Assembly (NCBI GenBank): GCA_946803715.1
Contig: CAMPET010000046.1
Span: 274,052 to 338,051, forward strand
Direction of reading: 5' to 3'
DNA: 64,000 bases
From: Beroe ovata
Taxonomy: Eukaryota; Ctenophora; Nuda; Beroida; Beroidae
In this document: in pieces, positions 1 through 11,797 of the stretch
Position numbering within the stretch: the stretch's first letter is position 1
Layout: every line of letters begins with the position of its first letter
Made by a program: the position numbers and the translations under genes
The notes under the pieces: model-generated
The model's input: the letters and a program-made list of their open reading frames with translations, nothing else
Databases searched by the model: none
What the model was told of the DNA's origin: nothing

Positions 1-371
1 ATTCATCCTTACAAATTCATACAGATAAGGTTGATGTATCCATGCTAACTCTTGACATTGAATGGGTAATATCATGCCATTTAATCAACTTTTATAAGAC
101 ACTTGAGGAAGCAGTGATAAAGCCTTTTAAATCGATCATCATCAACAAAATTGACTCTAGATTAGAACTCCACAAATTGTTGCAATACACTTTGAAATTA
201 GTGAGACTTTTCAGCAAATACTATTCATCAACTAAAATAATAACATATGACTCTAAAGAACAATTAGTGGTTAGAATGAATACACGTATGCAACTTGTTA
301 ATTCAGTTTTCAATGTGTTGACCTTCATCTTGAGAGATATTCTTGGAATGAATATTTTATCTGAACTATGA
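1..371 (+). CDS. DALRD3: DALRD3-like protein, C-terminal exon (5' partial)
   Basis: The reading frame is open from the window edge to a TGA at 369-371, so this is the last exon of a gene that begins outside. It encodes about 120 residues of the alpha-helical DALR anticodon-binding fold: a stretch around LLQYTLKLVRLFSKYY followed by a helix ending in LRDILGMNILSEL. That end matches the way DALR domains finish (a Leu-Gly hydrophobic tail right at the C terminus). DALRD3 is a non-catalytic relative of arginyl-tRNA synthetase that helps methylate arginine tRNAs; the N-terminal context EWVISCHLINF fits DALRD3 better than ArgRS to my eye, but ArgRS is the alternative. The next gene starts only 140 bp downstream on the same strand. 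Confidence 0.6.
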   Translation, partial: SSLQIHTDKVDVSMLTLDIEWVISCHLINFYKTLEEAVIKPFKSIIINKIDSRLELHKLLQYTLKLVRLFSKYYSSTKIITYDSKEQLVVRMNTRMQLVNSVFNVLTFILRDILGMNILSEL

Positions 372-511
372 TTCTAACCAATTGTTGGTTTTGGCAGTCC
401 GTACTATATTGCGTTATATGATACTATATGAACTACCATTTACATATCTGGATACAGTACTACAACAGATCATTGTTGGTCAAACTTTCACAACTTGCAA
501 CAATCTAGGTC

Positions 512-1163
512 ATGGATCTGCCTACTTGCATCCAGATTCTGTCAGATCAAGAGAAGGTTTTCTCCCATATTCTGAGTAGTAAAGAGGATGGAGCATTTGG
601 CTTAAATTGTGAAGAAAAAGCTAAGGTAAGTCAGAGTCACGTTCCTTGGAATCGTCTCAGTACAGAATTATCGAAAGTGTGCTGTCAATTGTCATTCTTA
701 ATAAGGTTTTGCTTTCATTCTTATCAGGTTTTGCTTTCAGATTTTACAGTGGGTTCAGTATAGTTTCAAGATACAAGAAAAGAAGAGTGGTCTGGACAAA
801 TATGCAACAGAAGTTAACTCTTACTTATCAAACAGGACTTACATGGCTGGGAACTCTCTCACTATAGCCGACTGTGCTGTTGCCATAGCTCTTCACAAAT
901 TCCTAGGGTATGCTTTATTATTGCTAAGCCAAAGCCAAGCTTATGAAACACTTCTTTTCATCATGCTTTTGCTTTAATTCAACTCAATCCAATTGAAGTA
1001 TGATTGCTGAAAAATGTCATGATCTGTTTTCAGTGATTTGCTGATAACTCCAGAGATTCAATGGGAGATGAGTCACTTGGTGAGGTGGTACTCCACAGTT
1101 CAATCCTGCAACTCTTGGAAACACGAAAAAATTGAGTTTTTCCGGAGGCCGGTCTACTGCTGA
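512..1163 (+). CDS. EEF1E1: EEF1E1/AIMP3-like GST-C domain protein
   Basis: Three exons, 512-625, 750-907 and 1034-1163, join in frame (GT...AG introns) to a protein of 133 residues. The core reads CEEKAKWVQY, then EVNSYLSNRTYMAGNSLTIAD, then a WYSTVQ segment. This is the C-terminal helical domain of glutathione-S-transferase-like proteins, closest to EEF1E1 (AIMP3/p18), a scaffold of the multi-tRNA-synthetase complex; family knowledge places the EEKAxVxxW and SYLxxxxYxxGxxxTxAD motifs there. Human EEF1E1 is 174 residues, so the N-terminal thioredoxin-like half is mostly absent here, either truly reduced or carried on an unseen exon. The ATG at 512 is preceded three bases upstream by a TAG that could be a splice acceptor. 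eEF1-gamma is the less likely alternative. Confidence 0.65.
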
Positions 1164-1456
1164 TTACAGTGTATCTATACTTCACCTTGTACATAATATA
1201 ATATTTGAATCTCAAATGGGAAAAATAATTGCATCCTTTTATCTTTTGCTTTCTTGCAATAGATTATTTTATTTAAATTTTGGGTTGTGTTATATTTAGG
1301 TGCTAGGGGTTTGTATCTTATGAAATATTTGATCTTCTTGATCTTAGTTTCTGTCGGAGAAATTCTCATTTCCCACATTTCTAAATCAATAATATTGGTA
1401 CCGAAATTCATGGTTAACTATAATATGCTGATATCAAGAATACCTCTGTAGCAATC

Positions 1457-1911
1457 ATGGACATACCCTATACCCCAAAGACAATTTATCAAGATAACTA
1501 TGACAACAGGGAATTCATCAATCTTGCTATCAGATCAGGTAGTATCCAGCAGATTCGGCCCAGATTTCCACACAATTACTATGCAATATTGTTCATCAGC
1601 ATTCAAACATTGTCATCCGATTGGGATTCCTATCATTTAAATGTCATTCATCTACATTGTCTATGATCGTTAACTCCGAACTGATTCATTTTCAGAACTT
1701 TCTGATGTAACCTGAGTTTATGATACCCCTCTTTTTGAAAACAGGCATCAACATTTCCCCCCGTATTCTGGAAATAGTTCTCGATTTGATCCGTCAGAAT
1801 ATCGAGGTGAACGCCATCTTTGAAATGATCAAGGCATGCCAAGAAGATGCCGACAAACAAAAGAAGTTTGGACGGAGTCCAGATCAAGATGGAACGGATA
1901 AACTGACCTGA
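1457..1911 (+). CDS. MZT2: Mitotic-spindle organizing protein 2 (MOZART2)-like
   Basis: Two exons, 1457-1538 and 1745-1911, joined in phase 1, give about 82 residues. The protein reads NREFINLAIRSG then GINISPRILEIVLDLIRQN, then NAIFEMIKACQ. This matches the short MOZART2 core (LAxxxG-GIxPxVFKILVDLLKLNVAPLAVFQMLK), a small helical subunit that binds gamma-tubulin complex proteins and helps recruit gamma-tubulin ring complexes to the centrosome. The protein lacks the long low-complexity tail of vertebrate MZT2. An acceptor-like CTCTGTAG ends 5 nt before the ATG. A polyadenylation signal AATAAA lies at 2096-2101. MOZART1 is the alternative, but the match is poorer. Confidence 0.72.
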
Positions 1912-2185
1912 AGATGAACTTATATGACGTCATCATCACCGATGTTATCTTTTTAACCACAAGAATATTCCTTCATTTTAACCTTATTTATATTGTCCAT
2001 TTGTATTGATTGTAAATATTTGATGACATATGTCATAAACTCGAGTTTCAATGTACTTCTTCCACTTCTCTCTTCACTTCATGCTGCTTCTAATTAATAA
2101 ACAACGAGCTTATTAGTAAACAACTTTGTTGATTAATTGCTGTTTCTCTCTCTTCACTAATTAATCATACTTGGCAGACATAGTA

Positions 2186-5100
2186 ATGACAAAACGAAGA
2201 CTGTACAATTTTGTTGAAAAGAATATTGCTCTGCTGGCGAAAGCACCTCGGTTGACCGTTCACAATGTACACCCACTTGTAGATGAACCGAAGGTGAGCG
2301 TGTGGCAATTCACTTGTTCACTTGACAATAATTCCTCTCGTGAAATGCCATTGTGCCCATTATGTCATGTAATCCCCCGCACTTATGTCAAATTATGATA
2401 CCCTTTCGGCACCCTGTTGCCCATCTTACCTCCCTTTATCTCAATTTTTGGGAAAGGTCCTAAGTTTATACCACGAGAAAGTGATTGACCAATAAGACCC
2501 AAGATGCAACCAATGAAACACTGCTCAGTGATTAGAACTTTGATCACACTAACTCCCAACATCACTGTACTTCCTATCACTGTTTTATTTCTCTGTCTCA
2601 GAGGGAGAAGATGTACGGACGGAGAGGTTTCTCGGCGTGGGGTCCCCGGCACAATCCCTATGCCAGAGAGCTGGGGGACGACGGTATGAGCCCGCCCTGG
2701 CACCTTTGGGTCCAGGAGAAGGAAATAAAGAAGTGAGTTGCTGCTTTGGCACTTGAAGAAGATTCATAGTCCTAACTCATATTATGAGCATTTTTCACAT
2801 TTTCCTTGAAAATCATGAGCGACTGATTAATCAGTCGCTCATTATACGATCTATGAACGTTGCATTTTCATGACTTTTTCCACGATTCACACATAACTCA
2901 ACTCTGCCTATATTACGGTGCTTTCAGTTCTGGTATTCATTTTTCCAAGCTGACACTCGGGTTACTGCAACACAAGATAGATCGCGGTGTTCTCAACCCA
3001 GAGAAGATAACCATGTTCGATATGATATCCCAAAACATTGTCCGAATGCCTGCTGATTACACCGGCATTCAACTCGACATCCAGGTTTGAAATCGAATGT
3101 CCCTGTTGTTCTTACGACGTACAATTTGTGTTGAATTGCCGTGCTTGTTTTTCACGCTTGTGTGTGCGTTGGAGTGGTATCCTAGCATCGATTTATCGAG
3201 TTGATATTCACCACATATATTGCACCAGTGAATAAGTCGCTGCCAAATTGGGGCAAATATGAGCTACTGTCTTAATTGTTGGTGAATTAGCGCATAATTT
3301 ATTATGCGCCACATACCATAATTCAGCGACGCATGTAATGGCATATTTGTCTCGCGGTCACACTTTCAATATTTTGTAAACGTGTGGCGCGGGTAATCAT
3401 TTTCATGGTTGCTTATTTTCGGAAATGTACTCGCGTGCATGCAGCACTAGCTACACGCGCGCGCATAACCATCACATTTGATTCCTTCTAAAATAACCCG
3501 TTACGTCTTCAGATTTCGATTGTATCATCAATTGTATGGCCTATTTCGGGCCTCATTTAAAGTAAAATGTGGAAATAACTAGTAATTACTCACAGGGAAT
3601 TAGCTTATTCGAGGTCAAAGTGAACATAGAAGTGACCATGGCCTGTGAAAGGACGATAGAAGCAATAGAGCGAAATGGTGGTACAGTGCTAACAAGGTGA
3701 GACTTTCACCCAAATTCTTACCTTATCTTGACCAGTAACTCTCAAGGGAGCAAGTCCTTTGAACTCTGCGTGTTTTGTGTTAAAACTGATTCTGTCAGCG
3801 GGAATCGAATTCTGCACCTTTTGCTTCAGTGTTTTTACAAATAGTTCCAAAAAGGTCGTATATCTTGTGTTTTTTCGTCAGCAATGTTCGCCATGACTGC
3901 ACACGAGCGACTGAAATCAAAACAATAATTAGGCCAGATTGCGATACAGGTTATGACCGAAGTCGGTTAAATCGGAGATGATTCGTAGTTGAAGTAACCT
4001 GTAGTCTAGCTGGCCTGTCATTGAGAGCAAACTCTTCCAATATGAACAGCCACCAGTCTGTTGCATAGCAGGTAAATAGAGTCTAAGTGCACATAGGTAA
4101 ACATAGAGAAGAAAGGGCCTGTAAAAGGACGATAGAAGAAATAGAACAAAATAATGGTGAGGTATAGCTTTCACCCAAATACTTATCTTATCTTGATAAG
4201 TTTTCTCAAGGAGAAAGGTCCTAAGAACTCTGTGTGGATTTTCCGCAAAAAACAGTTTCTGTTACCGGGCCTCGAACTCTGTAAGTTTCGCTCAAGTGTC
4301 TCAACGGATTATCTCAAAACTTGTACCAAATGGCGTTCTTCGTCAGTTATGTGCGCTATAGTTGCAAGTGGGCAGTGAATTTTCTAAAAAAAAAGCTTGG
4401 CCAGATTGCGGCACAGGTCTTTAACCAAAAGGTCGAAGTAAATCTCGTGTGATTCGATGAAGTAACCTGTGCTCTAGCTGGCACTATAGGAGAGAGCAAA
4501 TATCAACATATATAACATAGCACGGTAAATTAGTTTGAGTACAAGTGGATGTTAAGTTGCCAATGAATAAATTGCCAAAGAATCAAATTATTGTTAAGTT
4601 GCCAATAAATCAATACCGGTTATTTGATAATTTTTACGAGGCAACGATCACATTAAGATACATATGGTTGAGTTAAATGAGAATATATACACATCCCATG
4701 CAACTTTATCATTGCATGATGGGATATTCAAACTCCGCTCTATATGTTAATAATCAGATGGTACAGTAAAGAACAATTGGAGGCTATGAGGTCCGGTTCC
4801 GACCCCTCGTCCGAAGTGGTCCTTCCCCCGCTCCCCCTTGTACACCGGTACCTGGACCCTCAGCTGAGGGGCTACATGATCGGCAGAGAACACCTATACT
4901 TCAGGTACCCACTTCCTTCTTACGTCACCCCCCATTAAAGTAATCGTGTGAAATGAACTGATAGAATAACCTCTCATTGGAGTGATTTGCGGTGTCTGAA
5001 AGTTATATAACTGATTTTAACCATTTTCCCATTTTGGAAGTCTCGAAAGACATTGATCACAGTTCTTGATTATGCTCCAGATATCCTACTGAAACTCAAA

Positions 5101-5335
5101 ACATATATATATTTCTGAAGGAGCAGCATTGCCTGTATACCCACGCAATTTACAATCCCATGTCCCATAATGCTGTCTACCCACATACAGGGATCTGGAG
5201 AAGGCTGAAGATCTCCTAGAGAATATGAGGAGGGAGGATGAATCATCTCCACGGTATAACAACTCGGAGTACAATGACATTCTCCAGGAGAGAATCGATG
5301 CTAACGTTGCTAGGGCAACGCGCGGTTTCGTATGA
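2186..5335 (+). CDS. MRPL15: Mitochondrial large ribosomal subunit protein uL15m
   Basis: Six exons: 2186-2293, 2602-2732, 2928-3084, 3596-3696, 4758-4904, 5191-5335; all phases agree. Similarity to MRPL15 is clear in exon 4 (FEVKVNIEVTMACERTIEAI, then ERNGGTV), the L15/L18e core strand-helix, and in exons 3 and 5 (LLQHKIDRGVLNP; YLDPQLRGYMIG). The start chosen is the first ATG, giving a basic, arginine-rich N terminus suited to mitochondrial import. The glycine/arginine-rich rRNA-binding loop near the N terminus of L15 proteins is strongly reduced: only GRRGFSAWGPRHNPY is seen. Intron 4 (3697-4757) contains a decayed tandem copy of exon 4. The protein would sit in the mitoribosome large subunit. 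An acceptor-like GGCAG ends 8 nt before the ATG. Confidence 0.82.
3612..4550 (+). repeat. Tandem duplication carrying MRPL15 exon 4 and its intron
   Basis: Two direct copies of about 480 bp, roughly 3612-4094 and 4095-4550. The first contains the 3' part of the real exon 4 plus its donor; the second, inside intron 4, keeps the frame ACKRTIEEIEQNNGEV before a TAG at about 4165. Downstream intron sequence (for example CCAGATTGCG and AAGTAACCTGT) is shared by both. The second copy has diverged and lacks an obvious acceptor, so it is probably a dead exon. Confidence 0.8.
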
Positions 5336-5630
5336 AACAGATCTCCCGATAAGAGTGGTTGAATACGTTATGACTGACTTGTGATGGGTGGATATTCGTT
5401 TAGGTGGAAGGAAATGGTGACTAGAGACAGTTTGGATGTTGCGTTACTAATTTATTACTATCTCCGCTATCTCTGATGTTTAAACGTTTTATTTACTATC
5501 GATAATCGATATCGACTCTCCATTCACACTCTCTCTTAAACTTCGATTGATCGAATATCTTGAAAAATTGTCTTGAATCTCTTTATAGCTTCCAATTATT
5601 TCAATACCAAAATTTCCGATGTAGGAAGGA

Positions 5631-7854
5631 ATGGCAAATGACAGGGAAGTCCTACGTGAGGTTTGGGACGGCAGACTTCCCATCAAGTTCTACATAGCCG
5701 AAGAGGAAAGAGGTATGTTCCTGAATATAAATCACTCTAACATTCAGAATTTTGCTCTGAAAATATCGATACTTACTCCGAAATGTTTCTAACGGAAATA
5801 ACGTGGAAAATAACCGAAATTTTTCACAGAAAAATGTTATTCCTCGCTCATCTCGTGACCATAAGCTTGTTTTTTCCCCAGGTGCTGGGGTATGGTTGAT
5901 GGAAATAGAGCCCTACTACATCCTAGTACCTCGTATGACGTACCTGCCTCTTCTTCCTGTCAAAAAACACTTCGAGAGCGCCATTCCTGTCACTGACGCT
6001 GAGAATCTGGTGAGTTTACCAATCATGATGGTTCTACAATCAATGATCTCTTAAATTGACCGGATATGGGCGAATATATTTGGTGGAACGGTTATATGTG
6101 TACTTTTCACCCTCTTTCTGTTGATAATGAATCCAATGTTCCAGCCGACAGAGTTATGGTTCTCGTACAAGGACATCCCTCTAAAGTGGCATATCCCGAT
6201 CGGAGTACTCTATGATATGGTGGGAGAAGATGTGTTGCCATGGGAGATCAAACTCCACATCACGGATTTCCCGACTGACAAATTATCCCGGCTTGGCGGT
6301 AACAGCGACGAGAGTGTGAGTTTAGCTGTAGTGGTGTCAAGATTCACGAAGTTGTGTTATGGTCGAGTGTCGTCTATGTGAATTGTGAAGTCATGTCAAG
6401 GTGTAGTGGTGTCAATATGAAGTGGTGTCAAGGTGGAGTGGTGTCAAGGTGTAGTGGTGTCAAGATGAAGTGTTGTCAAGGTGTAGTGGTGTCAAGGTGG
6501 AGTGGTGTCAAGGTGAAGTGGTGTCAAGGTGGAGTGGTGTCAAAAGTAAGCCTCACCTCACATCAGGTACGGAGTAGTTTTATCCACAACATCAAGGAAG
6601 CAGGATACATGAAACACCGTGGTGCGGTGATGCAACACCTCCTTCCAGACCAGCATGCCCAGCTGTGGAGAGGGGTGCACCGGGACAAGTTCGATGATGT
6701 AAGTTGTGTCAATACTCAATATATTATGATGGTGTCAAATTTCAAAATTATAGAAGGGGGGCACCTATCCATAAGTGGCTAGGCGGTTGAAGTTCGATAG
6801 GATGACTTTTTTCTCGCTCCACCGAGTTTTATCACCCCTCAGTTTTGGAAGATCAATCACAGGCTGATGGAGCACATTGATAACGCACCGTATCGCTGCA
6901 TACCATTCCGAATATACACGAGCGTCCACGAGCGATATATCCAGGTGAGATGACTGTTCACTGTTCAGTGCATGTAGTAGCTGATGCAGTGACTGACAAA
7001 GTAGTGACCTATTTAGTGACCTATGTCTTTAGTTTTGGGGAAACGTAAATAATTCTCATATACAATGTTACCTGATACGTTTCGTCATCTATCCACCCCA
7101 CCTTCTTCTCACTGGTCATGTGGTAATGTAGGAACTTGATAACTGCTTGAATTTATCGCACTTGTAATGCAAAATACTAGGCAATGTAGTACTTCTCAAT
7201 TTTCACTTGTACGTGCAGTCTCGCACATCACATCTTGGATATCAACTCCACAATTATTGTACAATTGAGGGGTCCACAAGTGATGAGTCTCCAATTGTGG
7301 ACCCAATATCCCCCCCCCTGAAACACGGAAAAAAGAGACCAAATCCCTCCGCAGAAGTTTTTCAAGCCGATGACGGATGATGAGAAGTTAACAACGCTCG
7401 GTCAACTTCTCAAGCAGTACATGCCCGAGAGTGTGGTAGAGCTGGACAATACCGACGATCCTGATATCATCAAGTCGTATGAGGTGTGGTGAGAAGATAC
7501 TCGGTGATGGCTTTCAGTTCTTTCGATATAATTATTCTATTTCGATGAAAGATACTTTTATCTTGTCTTATATCACGTCAAGTTATAGTTATCAGGACTA
7601 TAATCGATGAAGGTTTTGCGAAACTGCAGATCCTATACATTATGCAACCCAGGTCTCACAAACCCTTCCCCTCCCAATTTTGCACCATACCGGCCCTATC
7701 CCAGGTGTCGGAAGGTTACAAGATCAAGATTCACGGTGTGGAAACTCCAATGAACACCCCTATCCAATGGCTATCCGAGCACCTTTCCCACGCCGACAAC
7801 TTCCTCTACATAATCGTACTGAAAACTACCGACCCGGAACCGGTAACGTTATGA
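5631..7854 (+). CDS. ATG5: Autophagy protein ATG5, complete
   Basis: Seven exons (5631-5712, 5882-6009, 6145-6315, 6567-6698, 6843-6944, 7355-7483, 7705-7854) give 297 residues, close to the 275 of human ATG5. The start [20 protein letters not shown] and the end [19 protein letters not shown] match ATG5 ends, and [12 protein letters not shown] and [17 protein letters not shown] match the middle. Lys137, in the context [13 protein letters not shown], corresponds to the lysine that forms the isopeptide bond with ATG12 (human Lys130). The ATG12-ATG5 conjugate with ATG16 is the E3-like factor for ATG8 lipidation at the growing autophagosome. The two ubiquitin-like folds and helical linker all appear intact. 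An acceptor-like TGTAG ends 6 nt before the ATG. Intron 3 carries a minisatellite. Confidence 0.95.
6395..6550 (+). repeat. 16-bp minisatellite in ATG5 intron 3
   Basis: About nine tandem, slightly varied copies of AGTGGTGTCAAGGTGN. The same core (AGTGGTGTCA or its complement TGACACCACT) recurs at 6,330, near 9,300 and in an NRBP intron. Confidence 0.9.
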
Positions 7855-8671
7855 TAGATCTCATGATGGCGGTGGTAGACGTATTATAACCGGTCTGTAG
7901 ATTCTATAGCGACGAGATACCTTGAGGTTGAGGATGGCTTGAATTTGGATGGATGTAGTTATAAGATTTGAGTCAGTGTTTCGATCGATTTGTTTGTTTG
8001 TTTGTTTGTTTGTGTTTGTGGGTTTGATTTGATATGTTTCGTCAGACATGGTATTGATGTGGCCAAAATTAAGTATTATTGGTTGTTTCAGATAAGATTG
8101 AATTTTGTATAGTCCCAGTTAGAGTTTGTTAAGGATCGGTGTGATGAATAGTAAAATCAAACGTCATATTTCATTTTCGGTTCAGATATATTTCAAGGAA
8201 TGGCCAAGGCACAAGGAATCGCAACCATTTTGAGATGATATGTACATTATCCAAATTCAAAAGCGGCGGGTCACGTTTTTTGGGATATTGAATTGAATCG
8301 GTTTATCCTCATCTATCCAAGCAATATTGAATCTAATTTTCGACTATTTTTGAAATTTCAAGACTAGGTTTTTATTTTTGTTTGCTGCACGCGTTACGCG
8401 TGACGATAATCATATATAGCGTGCGACTAACTCAGTGTAACTAATCGTTTTTATTTGATTTTGTATAAATTTGAATCCTATGTGCATTGATTACATAAGT
8501 TTAAACTTCTGCTTCATTATAGTCTATAACCTGGATCAATCTTAAATCGTGACTGTTTTGCTATGTTAATTTCGGTTATCTTATCTAACCTACCATGTTC
8601 GATGTTAGATAGCTATGTAGTTGGTGTCCTTGGTAGATGCGCTGGATAAACTATCATCACTGTTGCTGCTA
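7855..8671. other. Intergenic region between ATG5 and ABHD13
   Basis: No gene recognised. It holds a short (TTTG)n tract at about 7,988-8,013 and otherwise AT-rich sequence with no convincing reading frame. Confidence 0.6.
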
Positions 8672-9045
8672 ATGAGGTAAGACGAAACTTTCTGTTTCCA
8701 TAGTAAACACGGTAAAGGAGGTTGTTCTTCTTTACAACGATTCGGTTTCCAAGACATGAGTATCATGTGTATCAATTCAGTTGGGTGATGAAATGAGGAA
8801 ATTGTCGGTCAGGAATCAACTCACGATTTCATTTTACCCCCCCCCCCTCTGTTTTTTCCTTCTCCTCCTGATTCCCTGTTTCCTATTATCAGCACGAATA
8901 CGGAGTTTACGGATGTGCCCATGCCACGCCTCCGTAGTGCTGAAGCGTGGTGGAACTTCGTGATACACACGTGCTGCAGAACTTCTTCCGCATCCATCCT
9001 AATCCTACTCCTCATGTACTGGCTCTACTCCAGGTTAGAGTACAA

Positions 9046-9090
<45 letters not shown>

Positions 9091-9150
9091 NNNNNNNNNN
9101 NNNNNNNNNNNNNNNNNNNNNNNNNNNNNNNNNNNNNNNNNNNNNNNNNN

Positions 9151-9188
<38 letters not shown>

Positions 9189-11797
9189 ACACACACACAC
9201 TTGCACTCACACACTCACACACACACATGTTCCATTATCTGCCACTCATCAGGGATGATAATAATTTGACTATCAATCTATTTTTTGTTATATTTCCTGA
9301 CACCACACCATGAATTGTTCATTGCATTATCTTGACACCACCACTATCTAGCTGGACGATACTGGTGTTCCTGGTCCTTGCTATATTCNCACACACACAC
9401 ACACACACACTTGCACTCACACACACATGTTCCATTATCTGCCACTCATCAGGGATGATAATAATTCGACTATCAATTTATTTTTTGTTATATTTCCTGC
9501 CACCACACCATGAATTGTTCATTGCATTATCTTGACACCACCACCACTTTCTAGTTGGACGATACTGGTGTTCCTGGTCCTTGCTATATTCGCCGCTCTC
9601 TACCAGTATCAAGACACGTTCCTCTACTTCCCAGACCAGCCCGAATCTAGCAGGGTGTTTGTGCAAACTCCTAACACTATAGGTACATGAGATACATCGG
9701 TTTTACATTTTGAAAATGTACCTGAATCGGACGATACAATCATCATATGATATATCATAAGAAGATCGATATGCCCGCAGGTCTGCCGTATGAGAATATA
9801 TTCATAAAAACGAAGGATGGTGTGAAGATCAACGCTCTATTCATCAAACAACCAGCGAACAGGGTACTCCATTACCATATTATTCCTTCAACCGCATTGA
9901 ATGAACTGACGTTGATTAAATACTTAACCTGTTTTGTGCAACTGCAAAAAACTTCTTTTTTATCCCCGAGAAACGAGGAATTATCATTAATGGGAATTCG
10001 CCCATCCCAATTCTCCCCCAGATGGCGACATCCCCGACAATCATATTTCTCCATGGTAACGCAGGGAATGTCGGACATCGTCTCATCAACGCCAAGGCTC
10101 TCCACTCCTTCTGCGGGTGTAACATATTCCTTCTCGAGTGGAGAGGTTTCGGTAAAAGTGACGGTCTAGCATCAGAGTACGGTGAGTGAGATGTCAAACC
10201 ATGTGACGTCATATTCACTAACTGAATATGATATTGTCACTAACTGGAGTGAGCAGTGACGTCATAACTACGCTACGGCTAATACTATTGTCGTGAGATT
10301 ATTCTGTTGAAAGTTTAAAGAGATTTATCTCACGACGATTAACTCCAACTTGAAACTTTTGGGAAAGATCGGTTTCTTATAGTTATGATCAGGAATGAAA
10401 ATGGATGCGGAGGGTGGTTTGGAATTCCTTCTCTCCAGAGAAGACATTGACAGACGTAGAATCATTGTCTATGGTCGTAGCTTGGGTGAGTCAGTGAAAA
10501 AGCTTCTGGGCTTAATTCTCGTAGGATGATAGGATTGGTGTTCATGATCAATAATTCCTTCTTTGTTTTCATGAAATAAGAGAGATCGCTTCACGTCCCT
10601 CACTCCATATGACGCTCGTCTCTCACTCCATATGACGCTCGTCCCTCACTCCATATGACGCTCGTCCCTCACTCCATATGACGCTCGTCCCTCACTCCAT
10701 ATGACGCTCGTCCCTCACTCCATATGACGCTCGTCCCTCACTCCATATGACGCTCGTCCCTCACTCCATATGACGCTCGTCCCTCACTCCATATGACGCT
10801 CGTCTCTCGCTCAATGATCTATATGACTCTCTCTCTACTCTGTAGGAGGAGGTCTTGCCGTCCACTTGGCAGCGAGCCGACTCTACCAGGAGAAGATATT
10901 TGCTGTAATCCTGGAGAACACGTTCACTTCCATACCGGATATGGCACACACTCTCTTCCCCCTCACTCGATACCTCCCCCTATTCTGCTACAGGAATAAG
11001 GTATACGATCTCAGTGATCATTGATCAGGAACATGGTGTGGCCGATGATCAGTGATCATTGATTACTGATCATTGATTACTGATCAATGACCAGTGATCA
11101 TTGATAAGGAACAAGGTGTGATTAGGAAGCGGGTATGGGGTATGGTCAGTGATCAGGAACATGGTATGGTCGATGATCAGTAATCATTGATCAGGAACGT
11201 TGTTTTTATCCCACTTTGTTCTCGAACATACTTGGGGAAGGTTCCTACAAACTACCGCTATAGTACCGGCGTACCGCCATCAAATGCTTCAAACTACCGC
11301 TATAGTACCGCCATCAAATGCTTCAGACTGCGGCTACACTATAACGCATTACCGCCATCAAATGTCCCACTTTTCCGCAGTTTCTAAGTGTGGATGTGAT
11401 AAAGAATGTATCGTGTCCGACACTCTTTATATCCGGCATGGCGGATACGCTTGTTCCGCCCAAGATGACACACGATCTCTACTCAGTGAGTGTTGCATTG
11501 GTTACGCACTCAAATGTGTGTGTAAAATGTATAAATTGGTTGGATCGTGTACATTCCGGTGTAGTTTGTACAATTTAAAGCATCCGTTGAACACTATAAA
11601 CCACTCACTCACACTCAACACAGTACGTGCGCTCGGTAACTGCGTATCTCTGACTTCCATGTCGTAATTTACCACCACAGAACTGTGGTAGTGAAATGAA
11701 GAGGATCGAGTGCTTTGAGAGTGGAACACATAACGGGACGTGGCAGTGTTACGGATACTACGAGGCGCTTAACCGATTCCTAGCCGAGGTACTATAG
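8672..11797 (+). CDS. ABHD13: Alpha/beta-hydrolase domain protein ABHD13
   Basis: Nine exons: 8672-8676 (ATGAG, inferred), 8893-9033, 9555-9682, 9781-9863, 10022-10181, 10393-10485, 10846-11000, 11381-11485, 11681-11797, giving 328 residues against 337 in human. Exon 3 encodes a membrane anchor (LVFLVLAIFAALYQY). The hydrolase core shows the oxyanion motif FLHGNAGN, the nucleophile elbow YGRSLGGG (Ser202, split between exons 6 and 7), Asp277 in SGMADTLVPP and His307 in GTHNGTW: a complete catalytic triad. ABHD13 is a single-pass membrane serine hydrolase of poorly known substrate. The first coding exon is a guess: it gives a matching phase and a GTAAGA donor, but transcript support is needed; an ATG at 8921 is the fallback. 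Exon 3's 5' part occurs twice (see 9200-9590). Confidence 0.9.
9047..9230. repeat. (CA)n microsatellite containing a 60-base assembly gap
   Basis: Alternating AC on both sides of an N run at 9091-9150, inside ABHD13 intron 2. The true array length is unknown. Confidence 0.95.
9200..9590 (+). repeat. Near-identical direct duplication across a single N
   Basis: About 180 bp starting with TTGCACTCACAC and ending in the first part of ABHD13 exon 3 occurs at 9200-9388 and again at 9411-9590, separated by one N (9389) and more CA repeat. Only the second copy continues into the full exon. Differences are few. A misjoined haplotype is likelier than a biological duplication. Confidence 0.85.
10590..10815 (+). 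repeat. 23-bp minisatellite in ABHD13 intron 6
   Basis: About nine nearly perfect copies of a 23-bp unit with the core CACTCCATATGACGCTCGTC. There are no spacers, so this is a simple tandem array. Confidence 0.92.
11025..11370 (+). repeat. Imperfect tandem repeats in ABHD13 intron 7
   Basis: Two arrays adjoin: TGATCATTGAT-type words with AGGAACATGG (11,025-11,200), and a unit with CTACCGCTATAGTACCG and GCCATCAAATGCTTC repeated about three times (11,250-11,365). Confidence 0.75.

Noticed and set aside
9047-9230. Long frames of alternating Thr-His or Cys-Val across the CA repeat
   Set aside because: Translation of a (CA)n microsatellite with an assembly gap; not coding.
10590-10815. Regular direct repeats resembling a CRISPR array
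   Set aside because: Units are head-to-tail with no spacers, in an intron of an animal gene.
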